Source: Castor canadensis
Taxonomy: Eukaryota > Chordata > Mammalia > Rodentia > Castoridae
Reading direction: 5' to 3'
NCBI RefSeq assembly: GCF_047511655.1
Contig: NC_133390.1
Span: 134,221,583 to 134,285,582 of the forward strand
DNA length: 64,000 bases
A program made the translations under genes and the position numbers. The stretch's first letter is position 1; each line of letters opens with the position of its first letter. Below the pieces are notes generated by a model that saw nothing but the letters and a program-made list of their open reading frames with translations, was not told the DNA's origin and searched no databases. Below, piece after piece: positions 24,201 to 39,200 of the stretch.

Positions 24201-27200
24201 ATTATAGGTGGGAGCCAACAGTGCTCAGCTTTTTTTTTTTTTTTTTAAAGTAAAGCAGGAGAGTTTATTGAGATAGAAAAGTAGCAAAGAGTACCACAAC
24301 CAAAACTGGGAAAGGTCCCAAGAGAGGGGGCTTGTTGATGGAGTCTCACAAGCTATTTGCCTGAGCTAGCCTTGAACCTCAATCCACCTGATCTCAGCCT
24401 TCCGAATATCTAGGATTACAGGTGTGAATCACTATGCCCAGCAGAAAAGCTCTTTTTTATGGCTCAGTAATACTCCATTGTGTGTACGTACCATGTTTTT
24501 TTTACCCATTCTTTCACTGATGAACATCTAAGTGCCTTTCTTTTTGTAGCTCCCCTGTTGCAGAAATCTCTACTTTTTGTATCTCATGAAAGAAATTGAA
24601 CTGTTCTAAAAATATATTTAACCCAGAAATAAAACAGTCTGTACATTGTAGAAATGAAATACCAGATGAAAATAAATTGCCTCTGGAGCTAATACTATTA
24701 TAAAGTAAACAGTTCTATATGACACAGGTATTTTTAAGTATATATTGAATTTGCAACTCCTTTTCTAGATATTTTCTATATTTGCTTGGATTTTTTAAGG
24801 GACTCAGAAAATGTTTTTAAAACTGTGATGTGAGACTGTGAGTGTGGCTCCAGTGGTCATGCAAGAGGCCCTGGGTTTAATTCCCAGTACCACAAAAGAG
24901 GAAAAAATAAAAATTGTAATGTGGAGCTAGGCATAGTCACACATGCTTCAAATCCCAACACTGGGGAGGCAGAGGCAGGACAATTGTGAGTTTTGAGGTC
25001 AGCCTGAAGTACATAGTGAGACCCTGTGTAAAAACAAAAACAAAAGAATTGTAATGTAGATAGATCATGCACTATTCAGTCAGGAGTTTGTGTGCTGGGT
25101 CCTGTGCTGGTCCCTCTCCCTAAAGATCAGGTTACTGGCTAAGGAGATGCTACTGGTAAATAAAGAACAGGAGAAAAAGCTGTCCTGTGTGGGACCACCC
25201 CTTTCCCCACTCCCCTGCATGGTCCCAGACTGTAACAACAGTGAGGCCTATTTTTAATTTCTTTGACATGGCTTGAAACCACTTCAAGATACCCTTATGA
25301 TTGAGTTCAGTTTTTTCTCTGGCTGTGTATGCCCATCATCACAGAACTGTTATTATCACTTTTTAAGATATTTTTACTGTAATATCTTGTGATTTTAGAG
25401 GCAGCTTTATTTCTGCCCCAGCAGTCATCACCTTTTTCTTTTGGGTGTATCTCCTAATGTGTGTGCCATTAATACCCCCAAGTCTACTTTGGTATTTCCC
25501 GCCTCCCACCCACAGTTTTAAAATAGTATGTACTACAGTTGTCAGTGTGGTACAGTGCTCCAAAGCAGCAATTATTCAGGAAAGGGAAAAAAAATCAGGA
25601 GTTCAGATTATTTGAGGATTGTTTGGTTTTGATGGCTCTGCTGTTCACTAACCCCAGTGTTGGTGCTTTGACCACAGAGGAACATGGTGGGGTTAGATAT
25701 GTTGTCTCACACCCTTCCATCCCTTATGGTTGATATTCTTTCCACGAAATTCTAACCTTCCTGTGTAGGCAAGATATTTTCTATTTAATGTTTTCTGGCA
25801 CATACTGATCTCAACAAATGTTTACTCAATAAATATGGACAGGAAGAAGGAGTCCACCTTGGTGCTGGAATTGAGAGGGAATGTCCAGCTGGGGCTGTGG
25901 GGTGGTAGCAGTTCTTGTGCCAGTGTTTTCTTTCAGGTGGAGAAAGTGTTTGATTCTTCAAGGTCAGAATCTCATAATAACCAAAAAATAGTTAATTTAG
26001 TTCTGCTCAGCTTTCTTCATGTCAACTTAGTGTCATGTACTTACATTATATTTCTTTGTAACGTAGATTCTTTCACAGAATCTTGTTTCTGTTTTCAAGA
26101 AACTACTACCCTTATTTGGGGCTTTGGGTAGCAATCAGTTGAATTATTTGAATGCGAATTCTGAATTTTTGCCCTTAAAACGTAGCAGTTAACTTTCATA
26201 AATAATCATTTAGGGTGATTTTGGAAGTTTATCTTTTCATGAAGCTTTGTAGTCATTTTGACAAGTGAATCTTTGGTGTTTTTAAAGTGGGAATACTTCT
26301 GGTGATTCTTTTTTAGAGAGGTGAGTTCTCTTTGTCTAGCTGGATTCTTCGATATGTTTATAAAGATCACATAATTTAAAGTTAGGAGTCAGCTGTATTC
26401 CACTGTCCTTGCCTTGGTAAGCCATTGACCCCAGATACTGTTTTCTCTTCTTTAAAATGGAGATATCTTTTGTAGTTGTTGTAATAATGAAAATGTCATA
26501 ACACATGGAAATACCAGGTGTGAAACCAGCATAATACAGAAGTTCTGTTATTTTTTTAAGCTCTGTCTGCCTCTGAAGATAATAGGATAAAGTACATTTT
26601 AATTAAGCTAGTTTTATTTAGAAGCCTTTAATAAGAATGATTGCACTGTAATTAAAGTTCAAGATTCCTGGTATTCTTTAGAAAAATAAGACACAAGAAT
26701 GTAACTAGCCCTTGTTTGCTCCATGGAGCTATGGCTAAAATTGAGAAACTTCTCATGCTAGGAATTTTCCACTGGGGAAACCTATTAGCTAATTTGTTTT
26801 TTAATACAGTTTTGAAGAGAAAAAAAGTATATGAGAGAAAGCTTTTCTTCTGGTTCTTTTTGGTATAGCTTGTTATCATCTTGTAATTCACTGTGTGACA
26901 TAGCCCCCAAAGGTTTTTTTATTTGGGGGTGGGAGTAGCAGCTTTATTAAGATGTAATTCACTTACCATATAATCCATCCATTTAAAATGTACAATTCAA
27001 TTATTTTTCACATATCCATAGCTGTACAACCATCACAACAATTTTAGAAAATCTTCATCCTAAAAGGAACAATGCACCCTTTATCTGTCATTGTCCCCTC
27101 TGTGTTCTGCAAACACTCCCAGCTTTAGGTGTCTTTGTGTGTTTTGTGGTGCTGTTGCAGAATACCTGAGACTGAGTAACTTATAAAGGATAGAAATTTC

Positions 27201-30200
27201 TTAAAATCATGGAAGCTGGAAAGCATAAGATTAAAGCATTGACATCTGGTATCTGAGCTTTTTGCAGTGTCCTTACACTGCAGAAGTCTAAAGGGAGTGA
27301 TGAAGGTGATGTTCTCATGTGGCAGAGGAGTAAAAGAGAGAATCCACTCTCATATGTTCTTTATTTGGCCATGCTAATCCATTGATTGTGGCTTAAATGA
27401 AGTCAAGCTCCACAGGGCACTATATATGGATTACTTTTTCGATCTTCATAATACCCCAGAAGTATAGATAATGTTCTTAGTTAATATGTATAGAAACCAA
27501 GGAGAGAACTTAAAGAACTAGTCCAGTGTCAAACTGTTAGTAGCTAGTAGGATCTTATCCAACTCGTACCTGAGCCTCACTATTTTGCGGTCCACCTTGA
27601 CTCTGCACTAGGACTCACTGACACTGCTCCATGTCCTTTGGCTAGAGTTTGGAGCTTATTGAATTCTTGCCACATGTGTTTGCTCATGTTCATATCATAT
27701 GAAGTCTCTGAATCCTTGTCCATGCTCCACTGTGAATTCCTCATTGTGTGTGCTGTACAGTTAGAGTCTCCTGGGTCCTGATTTTCCTCTGGTTATTTTA
27801 TATTTATAATGTAGACAAGATAGATAAATGTCTTTCATAGAAGGGCCTTAGCTTAGTAAAACCAGTGTGGAATTAGAAAACTCAGGAGATTGCAAAAAAT
27901 TAATTTGGTTTTACGTATGAAGAAATTTCTGACTGGACACTGATGGCTCATGCTTGTGATCTTAGCTACTCAGGAGGCAGGGATTCGGAGGATTGAGATT
28001 CCAGGCCAACCCTGGGCAAATAATTCATGAGACTCTATCTTGAAAATATCTAACACAAAAAAGGGGCTGGCAATTGACTCGGGTGATGGAGTACCTGCCA
28101 AGCATGAGTGAAGCCCTGAGTTCAAGCTCCAGTGAGAGAGAGAGAGAGGAAGAAAAATTTCTGAGCATCTATAGCTAGCTTTTAGTAGAATCAGCCATCA
28201 GGTAAATAACTTTCCAAAACTACATGTATTGAAACAACAATGAAGTGCCCTGTTCTCAGAATGTTGTAAAATGACTTTTGCTGCGGAGTAAAGGCTGGAT
28301 CTTGAAGTCCCTTCAGTGTTGGAGTCCCTTGCCAGAACTGACAGATAATACAGCAATAGGACAGTGTGGCACTTTTTCACAAGCTCTGGTTCAGGTTTTG
28401 GTTTTATTATTTTGAGACAAGGTCTCATTATTTGGCTCATGCTGGTTGTAGACTGCACATCAGCCCGACTGACATTGATCTCTCAGTCATCCTGCCTTTG
28501 CCTCCAGAGACAAGCTTGTGCCACAATGCCTTGCCCTCAGATTTTGGTTTTATTTTTTAACTCTGAATGAACATAGTACTAAACTCTTGAAAAATAAGGT
28601 AAAGATATCTTTGTCCTTTCAAGTTAATCTTCTTTGAGAAATACACTTCTAATTACCCAGACTGATTTAAAACTTGAGTTTTTATAAAAACATGAAAAGA
28701 TCTAGATTCAATTAGATCCATATTTGAGTCTCATTTTTGTGGTGTCTTTGCCGAGAGGCTTTGGGTAGTAACTTTGCCATTTATGTGCATTAGTTTTCTC
28801 ATCTGGAGTATAGCATTTGTATCTCCTTTGAAGATCTGTAAAGATCTTGTAGTGTTTGCTTGGCATATAGTAAGTGTTCATTAAATATATTATTTCCCTG
28901 CGTTCAAAATGCCAGTACTTATTCTCTCCCCCCAGAAATGTTTGTAATTTGAGGGAAGGTTGTTTTAATAAAGTGGGTGAGTGGTTATTTAATAAAATAC
29001 AACTTCATGTTTAAATTTTTCTTAGAGGAAACACAAGAATAGAAGAGGCTTGTGAAATGTATACCAGAGCTGCAAATATGTTCAAGATGGCTAAGAATTG
29101 GAGTGGTATGTACAAAGTTTTAATTTATTTGCTTTCCAGGCAAATACTTTAAAATAATTTTATAGGAGGAAATGACTGTTTGTATTCCCCTTGAAGAGTG
29201 AGACGGTTGGCCCCAATGACAGTTGTCAGTGCCGAAAGGACAATAATCTAAGTGAACTGAGCTTTTGAAACCTGCCTCAAAGTTTTAAGCACAGGGGGAC
29301 AGTGGCTTTGTTTCCTTAAGCCACCTAATACAGTAGGCTTGCAAGTTAAAAGCTAAAATTACTTGGAGTTAAGAAGAGTAACCCTTGCTGCTTACTAATG
29401 TGCTCAGATAAATAAGGTACTATAATGAATAACTATTGTTATATAATTCATTATTGAAAACTGGTAGGATAAGTAGAAATGCCAGGTTGTCTTTACCTAA
29501 GCATCAGAGATAGGAGATTGGAAATCCATTGAGATCTGTGACAGTGGGGAATATTTACATGAACTTCGGCAGATTTATCATAATTTTCTTTTTTGGAGAG
29601 GGCTATTTTGAGACAAGGGCTCAGTGTTTAGCTCAGGCTGGCCTCAATTCACCATCCTCCTGCCTCAGTCTCCTGAGTGCTGGAATTACAGGTATAAACA
29701 ACTATGCCTGGTTTAATTGTTATTTCTTAAAATAATGTGAAATAATGTGAAATTCCGCATGATAAAATTGGCAGGATTATTCTTTTCATTTGATCTTGAG
29801 TGAATGGCCCTTTCTGTCACTGATTTGGGGGGCGGGAAATCCCCATGCCCCTTGGAAAAAGAGACTTTTCATGGCTCAGTTGGTGATAGCGTTCTTTTGC
29901 AGTGAACATGGAGATGACCTTAGACCAAAGCAGGGAACCTGGGTCTAGCTCTGGCTTACAGCTGCTGTGTGATGACTATAGCTTTGCCTTCTGTAAGCTG
30001 TCTGTTTCCTCATATGCCTTTAATGCAGATACATTAAAATCACTTCATAGGAGAAAATGGTTTTAAGCTAAATTTTAGGTAGGGCTTTAGTTAAAAAGGA
30101 AATGTTAAGATTTCAAAATACACTTATGTCTACATTATATTGTATTAAAAAAATGGAGAAGAAAGTGTTGCCCCAGCATCCCATCCCATCTTTTCTGTAA

Positions 30201-33200
30201 TGTTTAAGCTTTGTAATCATAGGTAAAAAGTGCAATTGCCCATTTTGTCTGGTGGTCAGATATTCTACTCTTTGGAAATTCCATTTCAGAAAGACTGCTT
30301 ACCATTTACATAATGAAGGAGGCTTTTCATGTATCTTGTCCCCCAGCCTTGCCTTGAGTGATGCTGTCATTCTAGCTCCTTGACATCCCCCATGCTTTTG
30401 CACTTTCCTCAGTCTTAGTGACATGAGGTAAGTCAGATAAGTCATTCCAAATAAGAGCTGATGTCCTTATAGTAACTTTCAATGACTGTCTTCTTCTATC
30501 TGTGACTTCATCTCCTGCTCACTCCCCTTATGCTCCAGTTTCCATGTGCCTCTGACTGGAGTGCTTTTCCTTAGGGAAGTATAACTTTTGTAGGTAGGGC
30601 CAGCACTTAAAGCCAGGGCTGTACTGTATCTAACCGGGTCATCTTCTTTAGCTGCAGGAAATGCATTTTGTCAGGCTGCCAAGCTCCACATGCAGCTTCA
30701 GAGCAAACATGACTCCGCTACTAGCTTTGTGGATGCCGGGAATGCTTACAAAAAGGCAGATCCTCAAGGTAAGGCAGTTCACCCGCCTCTGTGTGTAATT
30801 GACTAGCCAATGTTTCCTTCAGTGTCTAGATCAATGTCGTGTCTTTTTGTGTCCTGGTAAAGACGAATTTTTATATTTTGGCATAATAGAGAAATTTAGG
30901 TAGCTTAAGAAATTTTTAATCATTTGGGGGCTTTTATGAAGAGAAGGTATTTCAAATTTATCCTGTCCATTGTCAACACCAATTTCCTTAAACTCCATTT
31001 ATGTTGCTTTTTTGGAGAATCTTTGGAAAATTACCTTTAATTTTGTCTAAGACTTCTTTTAAGAATGTGTTTCAAAGTATTTGTCTTGAGGAATGAAATT
31101 GGGTATTTAAAAGTTGTAAAATTTCGGAAATGTTACTTTTTTGTTTAGAAAAGTATTGGTTAGCAATTATATATATTAATATCCTTTCTCCCACAATGTG
31201 TGATTACTATTGAGTACCCCTTTTTTCTTTTAGCAGTACATTTTATTTAACACAAAAATCCCAACTTTTATGTGAATACATCATAAAGAAAAACGATATC
31301 TTCAAGGGCTTTTGTGTAAAGATTAATCAGTTTATTTCCAAACATGATAAGCTGAGCAAAGCCTGTGTGAGCAGCAGGGATAGAATGATAGACTTAAAAT
31401 ACATCAGTATTTTAGAATGCTGCAGGCAGTAAAATTCCTGGCTTCAAACTGGAAGTAGAGGTGCAGGCCTGAATCCCAGCACTTGGGAAATGAAAGCAGG
31501 AGGATCAAGGGTTCCTGGCCAGCCTGGGCTACATAGCAAGATCCTACCTCAACAAACAAACAAACAAAAAAAACCAAATCCCTGGTTTCAAAGAATCCTC
31601 AGTGGCATAGTAAATGTTCACATGGTGATTTAAAAACCATGTGAGACTGAATGAATATTGTATGATCTCAACTTCAGAAAAAGTTTGTGTGCATAGAAAT
31701 GCATCCAAAAACACTGAAAGGAAAAGTGCGTTCAAATACTAATTCTGGGTTTGAGTGGAATTATAGATAATTTGTTTCTCTATTTTTGTGTATTTTGTGT
31801 TAATACCTTAAATGTTAACAATGAATCCATATATTTTATATAGTTGGGGGGGATTTTGTTATTTTGCTTAACTCTCTACTTTTTCAGTCTAGCTTTTCCT
31901 TATTGCTGCCTCTTTAAAATCAAAAGCAATAAATTTGGAGTTGTCAATCGCATGCCAGCAGTGTATACACCACCATTTTGTAATAGAGGAGACCTTTCAG
32001 CTCACTGTTCTAGAAAATTAATATGTTAGCATCTTTGAGCATTATCCACATTTGACTTCACTTAAGAATTGTCTAAATGGGCATTTCCAGTGTTTTTGAT
32101 TTTGGCTGCATAAAGAGTAGAATCTATTGAAGTGGTTTTTTCTTGTGAAGTAATGCCATTTTCCAAAAGATATAAATATATTAGTGAAAATGTGAAAATG
32201 CATTTACTTTATGTATTAGCAGGTATAAGTTATCAGTGTTGGTGACAATCCCCATGATCTTGTTTTCTTTGTAATACAGTCTGCCACCTGGATGGAATCC
32301 TCATAAGAATAATTGAGCCAGTGTTTCTCCAGCCACATTCCCTTAAATTATACTGTAACTTCTGGGAACAAAACCATGCTCATGAATCTGGACTTGTACA
32401 TGATTTGTGTTTGCTTTTCACTAACTGACCTGCCCACCCTCCACCCTATCCCAAATTGAACATTACTACTGTCTAATAACAGCCAAGAAAGCAGGCTCAC
32501 CTGAACCCTCTTTGACTGAATGGATTTTTCATTGTTTTTCTTAAATGCCCACGCTTCAGAGGCTATCAACTGCTTAAATGCAGCCATCGACATTTACACA
32601 GACATGGTAAGACATTGCATTCCTTGAGTGGCTGTGGGGTGGAGTCTTTGAGGCGGCTTAGAGTTGTATACTTTTATTTTTTTCTTTTTCTGTTCCCAAA
32701 CTGATTGGCATTCAAATAGGTTAAACGGATATATGACTCTGGATTTTTTTCCCCCTAGGGAAGGTTTACAATCGCAGCCAAGCATCACATTACTATTGCT
32801 GAGATCTATGAGACTGAACTTGTGGACATTGAGAAGGTAAGCACTGGGCACAGCTCCTCGACGCAAAGCATGTGGACAGGTGGACACCAGGAGTCCTCTC
32901 CTCTCCCAACTGACTGAATGATGCAGTGATCACAGATGGCCTCTCGGAGGCTTCCTGGGAGTGACTGGCTCAGTGGAGGAGTTATTTTTCTGGAATGAGT
33001 GTCGAAGACAAGAGAGCTGGTTAAGATTTACCAAACTCACTCATCGTTTGCACTCTTAATTCATGTCAGAACATTAGTATGATAAAGAGAATCTTCAGCT
33101 ATACAGCTAAAGTCTCTGAGGCACCGGAAGGAATCTGAAGAGACAAACTACATACTCACTCAGCAATGCTGCTTCCATGTCATCTGTGTGTTGGTGACTC

Positions 33201-36200
33201 ACAAATCTGTCTGGAGCCCAGACTTGACTCCAAACTGTGGGTCCCTATATTCACCTGTCTGCTGGCCTTTCCATTTAAGTCCAGTAGTCATCTCAAAGCC
33301 AACAGGTCTGACACTAGATTCTGATCTCAAGGGCCACCCCAAGTGCTCTTCCAAATGTCAGACATCCTTGTATTCTCTCCACCCTACATCTAACCTGTGA
33401 GCAGTTTCTGTGGGACCTGCCCTTCCTGCTCCCAAGTCTCAGCATTTCTTACAACCTTTCCCCCAGCTTCATTTGGTCACTGCAGGAATTTAACTGGTCT
33501 TTTTGCTTCCACTGCCTCCTCCTTATCCTGAGCTCTCATGCAACAGAGCAGCTAAAGTGGTCCTTATCAGTAGTGTGCAGACTCTGTTTCGTCATTGCTT
33601 ACAGACTTTTGTTGGTGTTAGCTTCACTTAAAGGAACAGCTGGAGCCTTGCACATGAACTCCATGGCCCTACTGAATTACTCCTCCCACCCTGTGCTGTG
33701 CTCCTCTTGTACCTCTGGGACCTCAAATTTTTCTTACTCTCCTCTTCTCTACCCTGCTCCAGCCATCATGACCTCTTTGCTGCTCCTTAACATGCTAGAT
33801 GCGCTCCTTCCTCAGGACCTGTTTTTTGAGACAGGGTATCACTATGTAGTCTAGGCTGTCCTGGAACTTGAGATTCTCCTCCCTCAGCCTCCCTTGTGTT
33901 AGGATTGCAAATATGTACCATCATACCCAGCTGCCTCAGGACCTTTGTGCTGGCCATTCTCTCTGCCTGCCAAATTCTTTGTCTCATGTATAAGTAGCTA
34001 ACTCTTCACATCCTTCAAGCCCACATGGGTAACCTCCCTGTGTCCTTTTATCATCTATTCCATAAAGTCTATCATAGCCACCCACTTAAAATATTATCTT
34101 CAGCCCTTCAAGAATATTTGCCCAGGACCAGCACCTCCTTGCCTCACCCTGTTTTGTTTTGTTTTGCAGCACAAGTGTTGCCATTCAGCATACATTTTGA
34201 TACACTCTGTCATCATTATTGGTATTTGTCCCTTGTCCTCTACTATACTTGATGCCCATGTTAGCAGACAGATTTGCTTCTGCTTTTCTGATGGATGCCA
34301 AGGACCCAGAACATAGTAGGCCCTAATCAAATAATTCTTGAGTAAGAAAACCACGTCCCTATCCGTGGCATAGCATATGGCTCAGGGAAGCATATCTGAA
34401 GCGTTACTTAAGTTGGAGTGGCATGGTTAACATGAAGGGCGAGGTCCTTCTTACTTCATGCTTACCGTACCTTTTGGTTATTCAGCACAAAATTTGCTTA
34501 TGGTTGCTACATACATTCACCACTCCTCACCCCCATTATCATTCTTTTCTGAGGAAACTGATCTTGGTCAAATCAGGACCACCCCATGCAGTGACGTGTG
34601 CATGTGAACCTTCTCTCTAGAAGGTTATCTGTGATCCTAGAAGAAGGTAATGGAGTCTGGACCTGAACCCTCAGTTGTCCTTGATGTGGGATAGTGATAG
34701 GACAGAAGGGAGACAGATTGTTATGGCTGGGGTCTTTATTTAGTCAGAGTGTCTGGTATAGGCACAGTATCTTCATTGAGGTTGAGTGAGCTTTATGGAG
34801 GACAAGCACTATGTAGACATCTTCCTGGGTTACTTTCCTAGTCTGGGGCAATCAGAAGAGAACTCTGGGTCCAGAGCCCACAGTGTTGTGCCATTTTTGC
34901 CACCAGGGCATAGTGTCAGGCAGCTACTTCACATGGCTCTACACAAGATTGATAGTGGATAAAATGATCTGTAGCACAATCTTTTTCCCTTTGATTTGTC
35001 ATGGTAACTTCTCAAACCATTATCTCCTGTGTTTCTGCTATTCTGTGAATTGGCCTGTAAGTGGCACCTTTTTCACTGTGGTATGTTCTGGAGTAGTGGG
35101 ACATGTCTGTAAGAAATATCAGCTCTCTGGAGGTAGAGACAGGAGGACTGGAAATTCAAGGCCAGTCTGGCTATACAGGGAGACCTTGTCTCAAAAGACA
35201 CACACACGCACACGCGCACACACACACACACGCACAGTTACTTTCCCTGTTGGACTAACAATATTGTGGTCAGTAGTATGTAACTACATACTCAGTTTAT
35301 GTTTGAAAAATTTATTACCACAAGGTACCTTATATCTGGTTTGTTACAAATAGGTTATTCCATTTTAATACTACCCAATGTTTATTCTCTTATTCTTTCA
35401 CAGATTGTAGCTATTGGGCAGTGAAGTGTGACATTTCATAAACTCACATTATTTCTTTTAACTTCAAGAGGTAAAACACTGAACCTGACAATAAACCGGT
35501 CCTTTAGGTGATGTAGTAAATGACCCAGAACAGCTATAACTTGTTTTTGTTTTCAGCTCTTGAAGAATCTTATTTAATACTATTTGTTACAGCATAGGAT
35601 AGGTGAATATGGCAGATTCATGTTAGGTCCTGATTCGGGGATATTTATTCTAAAAGAATTGGTCCCATTTTAAGGCTCCTTAAGGCTGTTTCTCCTACAC
35701 AGTGGACTCTTACACTTGAAATTGTTAGAAACAGCAACTGAGTTTTAGCATGTAAGGGCTTGCTTGTGCCTGGTAAATTTCATTCCATGTTAAGATTCCA
35801 CACTGGATGTATGGCCACTGTTTTCTCTGAAACTTCTCTGATAAAGCAGTGGATATGCTTTCCTTTCATGTAGAATTTTTCAAAACTTGTGAAAACCATG
35901 GATTAGATGATTGGTTTGATTAGCATTGTTAAAAAAAACAAAGTTTCTTACTATATATGTAGTATGTTACAGCTCTAACATTTTGCTAAACCAATACCAT
36001 TACTTAAATCAAATTGTCAACATTTGGCCATTTTCCCTCTTCCAAGACACTGTGGTGGGGTTCTATATGGCTCAATTCAACCTATTTGTGGAGTTCGGGT
36101 AAAAACTAGGAAAGTTAAGTAGCTACATCCGCCCCAGGAAGAGATTTTATAATTTGATACTCTTTACAGAAAGATTTGGTTATGTTTTTCATACCTTACT

Positions 36201-39200
36201 CCTTGTATTACAATGAAAAACAGTGTTAAATACTTTTAGAGAATGGAATGATGTTTTTGGTGGGGGCTGGGGGTGTTGAGAGTGCTGGGATTAAAACCAG
36301 GGCCTTGTGCATACTAAGTACACACTCTACCACTTAACTACACCCCTGGCCCCAAGAAGGTTTTTCTTGATTAATCATAAATTTACTGAAAAACTGTTTC
36401 CTGGCATTCCAAATTAATCAAAATATTGGCAATAGTTCAATGGAGGCTTTCATTTGTGATGCCTTTTGTGTTTAATTTACTTAGCATTTATTTACTGAGC
36501 ACCTACCATATGCTAGGCAGCATAGTATGCTCAGGGATGTGATGATGAACAATTTTCCTGGGATGTGCCCTCACAGAGCCTTTTGTTCAGTGGGAGAAGA
36601 TGCACTTTCATCAGGTAATCCCATATGTATATATGTGACAGCTCTGAGAAGAGTTCCAAAGAATATATTCTGCCCAGTGCTTTCTATATGTGGCTTTATA
36701 TTTGCAAAGCAAGAGGTTTGCATACCTTTGCTTTTATACCTATGCTTTAAATTTAAAAATTTTCCATCTTAATACTTTTCATGATTACCTTAATCATAGT
36801 CTAGTAGTCCACTGCATTTAACCACTTAAATTGTTTCTAGTTTTTCTCCCATTATAACACTGAGAAAATGTTTGAGGAGCATTATTAGTTAGGGTAGAAT
36901 AAGTGTACCCAAACATTCATTAAAACATAATAGAAATGTCTATTTTTATAAAGCTCTTAAGGAGGAAGTTGTAGGAGTGTTTTGCAGCCCAGAGACTAGG
37001 GTAGTATTGGCTCTTCCACCTTTATTCTGTGACTTCATAGGTGGCTCTGCTCTGATGGTAATTACCAATACCATCTATAGGAAGGTGGGGGTCTGGGAGC
37101 CTTAGGAGCCAGGTCTTCTTGCTTCTGATCCACTCCTTGTGCCAGGTAAAAAGACCTAACTAGTATTTTAACATAGTTCCCAAATTTGTTTTTATTTGTT
37201 TTCTTATTCCTGTGCCTAGCAGCTTTAATCTGCTTTCTGTATGCTGGCCATTGTCCTGTTGCTTGGCTTCACTGAGTCTCCTGCTACAACATGACAAGAG
37301 CTTCTAGCTTTCTGGCCTGCATCCTCTGTTTTCTTTCCACTTTGCTGGTAATTAGGTGTCGCACATTTTAGATGGAAGTCAACACCTTCATAAAGATCAG
37401 ACATGGTATTAGTGAGAGTAGACATTACTACTATAGTAAATTGTAGACTTCAAACTCAACAAGGCTTCATTATCTCTCCAAAATAACAATCCACTGTAGC
37501 TGTTGTAGGGTTGGCAGTTTGGATACACAAGGATTAGGATACATTCTGCCCCTTGGAGTTATTTAGGAAGTAAGCTGACAGGAGTTCTGCTATCTTCCAT
37601 CTGTGACTTGTAATACCACACTAGACTTGGTCATTGCCATTATAGGCAAAGACCTAGAAAAGGATGCAAAGTAAGATGTATGTCCCAAGACTAGAAATAG
37701 CTCACAGTATGTCTGTTTGCATTCCATCAGAGAGAACTTGCTATATGGCTATCTTAACCACAGTGAAGGCTGGGAAAATAGTGTAGTTTGCTGTGAGGTA
37801 GGGAGAGAACAGATTTTGGTGACTAGCAAGCATTCTGCCACCAGGAGGCTTCTAGAAGTGTATGCTTTCTTGTATTCCTCAAAGAAAATGGGCCAAACTG
37901 AAATATTTCCCACTGGAATAGGTTTGAGTTTTAGATAAAATACCTATGCAAATGTAGATGTTTTTGATTTTTGGTGGTACTGGGAATTGAACTGAAGGCC
38001 TCATGCTTGCTTGGCAAGAGTTCTATCACTTGAGTCACACCCTAGTCTTCTTGCTTCTTTTTAATTTGTTTTTTAGATACAGGCTTTTGCCTCAGCCAGG
38101 CTTGGACTGTGATCCTTCTACCTCCACCTCCCAGGTAGCTGGGATTACAGGTGCCACTGTCTCTGGCTGCAAATGTTTTTAAATTCAGCTTTTCAAAAGA
38201 ATTGTTATTGAGTGAAATTCATGTCTTTTCAGGCTATTGCACATTATGAACAATCTGCTGATTACTACAAAGGAGAAGAATCTAACAGGCAAGTATTATT
38301 TTTTTTGTTTTTCAACAGGCAAGTATTATTTTTCTTAAAATTAGTAAATGGGTTTTATTATGTGTGATAAAAGATAAATCATCTTCATTTACACTCTCTT
38401 TGTACCAAATGCACGTGTGTGGGACCCATGTGCACAAATCTTTTTATTTTTCCTTTGGGTTGTTACTTACACTCTTCTTGATTGCAGCTCAGCTAACAAG
38501 TGTCTGCTGAAGGTGGCAGCCTATGCTGCACAGCTGGAGCAGTACCAGAAAGCCATTGAGATCTATGAGCAGGTGAGAACACTGTTGTCTTTTTGGATAT
38601 AAGTCAATCTGGATCTTTTTTTAACATTCCATGTTTTAATTTTTCTTTTTATTGAGAGATAATTCACACATCATATAATACATCCTTTTAATGAATAACC
38701 TGGGTATTTCTTAGTATATTCACAAGTTTGTGTAACCATCACCACAACCTAATTGTAGAACATTTCCGTCACTCCCAAAAGAAGCCCAGTACCCTGTTTC
38801 CCTCTCCTCCCAGTCCCTGGGAAACACAGTCTGCTCTCTGTCCCTCTGGATTTGCCTGTTCCTGAACCTTTAATGTATGTAGAGTCACATGTGTCCTCTT
38901 GTTATTTAAATAAAGGTTTGCTAATTATTATTATTATTATTATTATTATTGGCAATTCAGTAGTTTTCTCTTTCTATGGTTTTTGTTTTTATTGATTTTT
39001 GTCTTCTTTTTGCTTTCTTTGGATTTATATTTTTCCTCTTTTTCCCCCTGAGCATTTGAGGTGGACATTTATTTAGCTTACTGATTTTCCTCTTTGTTAT
39101 GTATGCACTTCTAATGATTTTAGTTATCTTTTCAGCACTTCCTTGAGTGTGTATTTTTACTTTAATTCAGTTCATTATATGTATGCTTTCCCTTGAGACT

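Larger units (their letters stand above)
14558..29025 (+). other. NAPB intron 1, repeat content
   Basis: 14.5 kb without a recognisable second gene. It holds SINEs (15,862-15,945; 17,261-17,457; 19,198-19,281; 19,432-19,637; 20,507-20,608; 20,699-20,832; 20,893-20,971; 21,047-21,241; 22,810-22,929; 24,018-24,232; 24,340-24,443; 24,832-25,046; 27,934-28,133; 28,411-28,541), antisense L1 remnants (about 20,340-21,980 and 26,930-27,120), an antisense MaLR LTR (about 27,130-27,420), and MIR/L2-type fragments (about 26,390-26,480, 27,425-27,570, 28,720-28,880). The first 600 bases belong to the CpG island. Confidence 0.65.
32837..38232 (+). other. NAPB intron 5, repeat content
   Basis: 5.4 kb with no recognisable gene. 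It holds LINE-2 pieces (33,180-34,330, split by a B1), a B1 (35,088-35,199) with its (CA)n tail, an antisense ID (36,258-36,353), an L2/MIR-type fragment (about 36,490-36,610), a short L1-type fragment (about 36,790-36,880) and an antisense composite SINE (37,964-38,169) ending 60 bases before exon 6. Confidence 0.6.
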
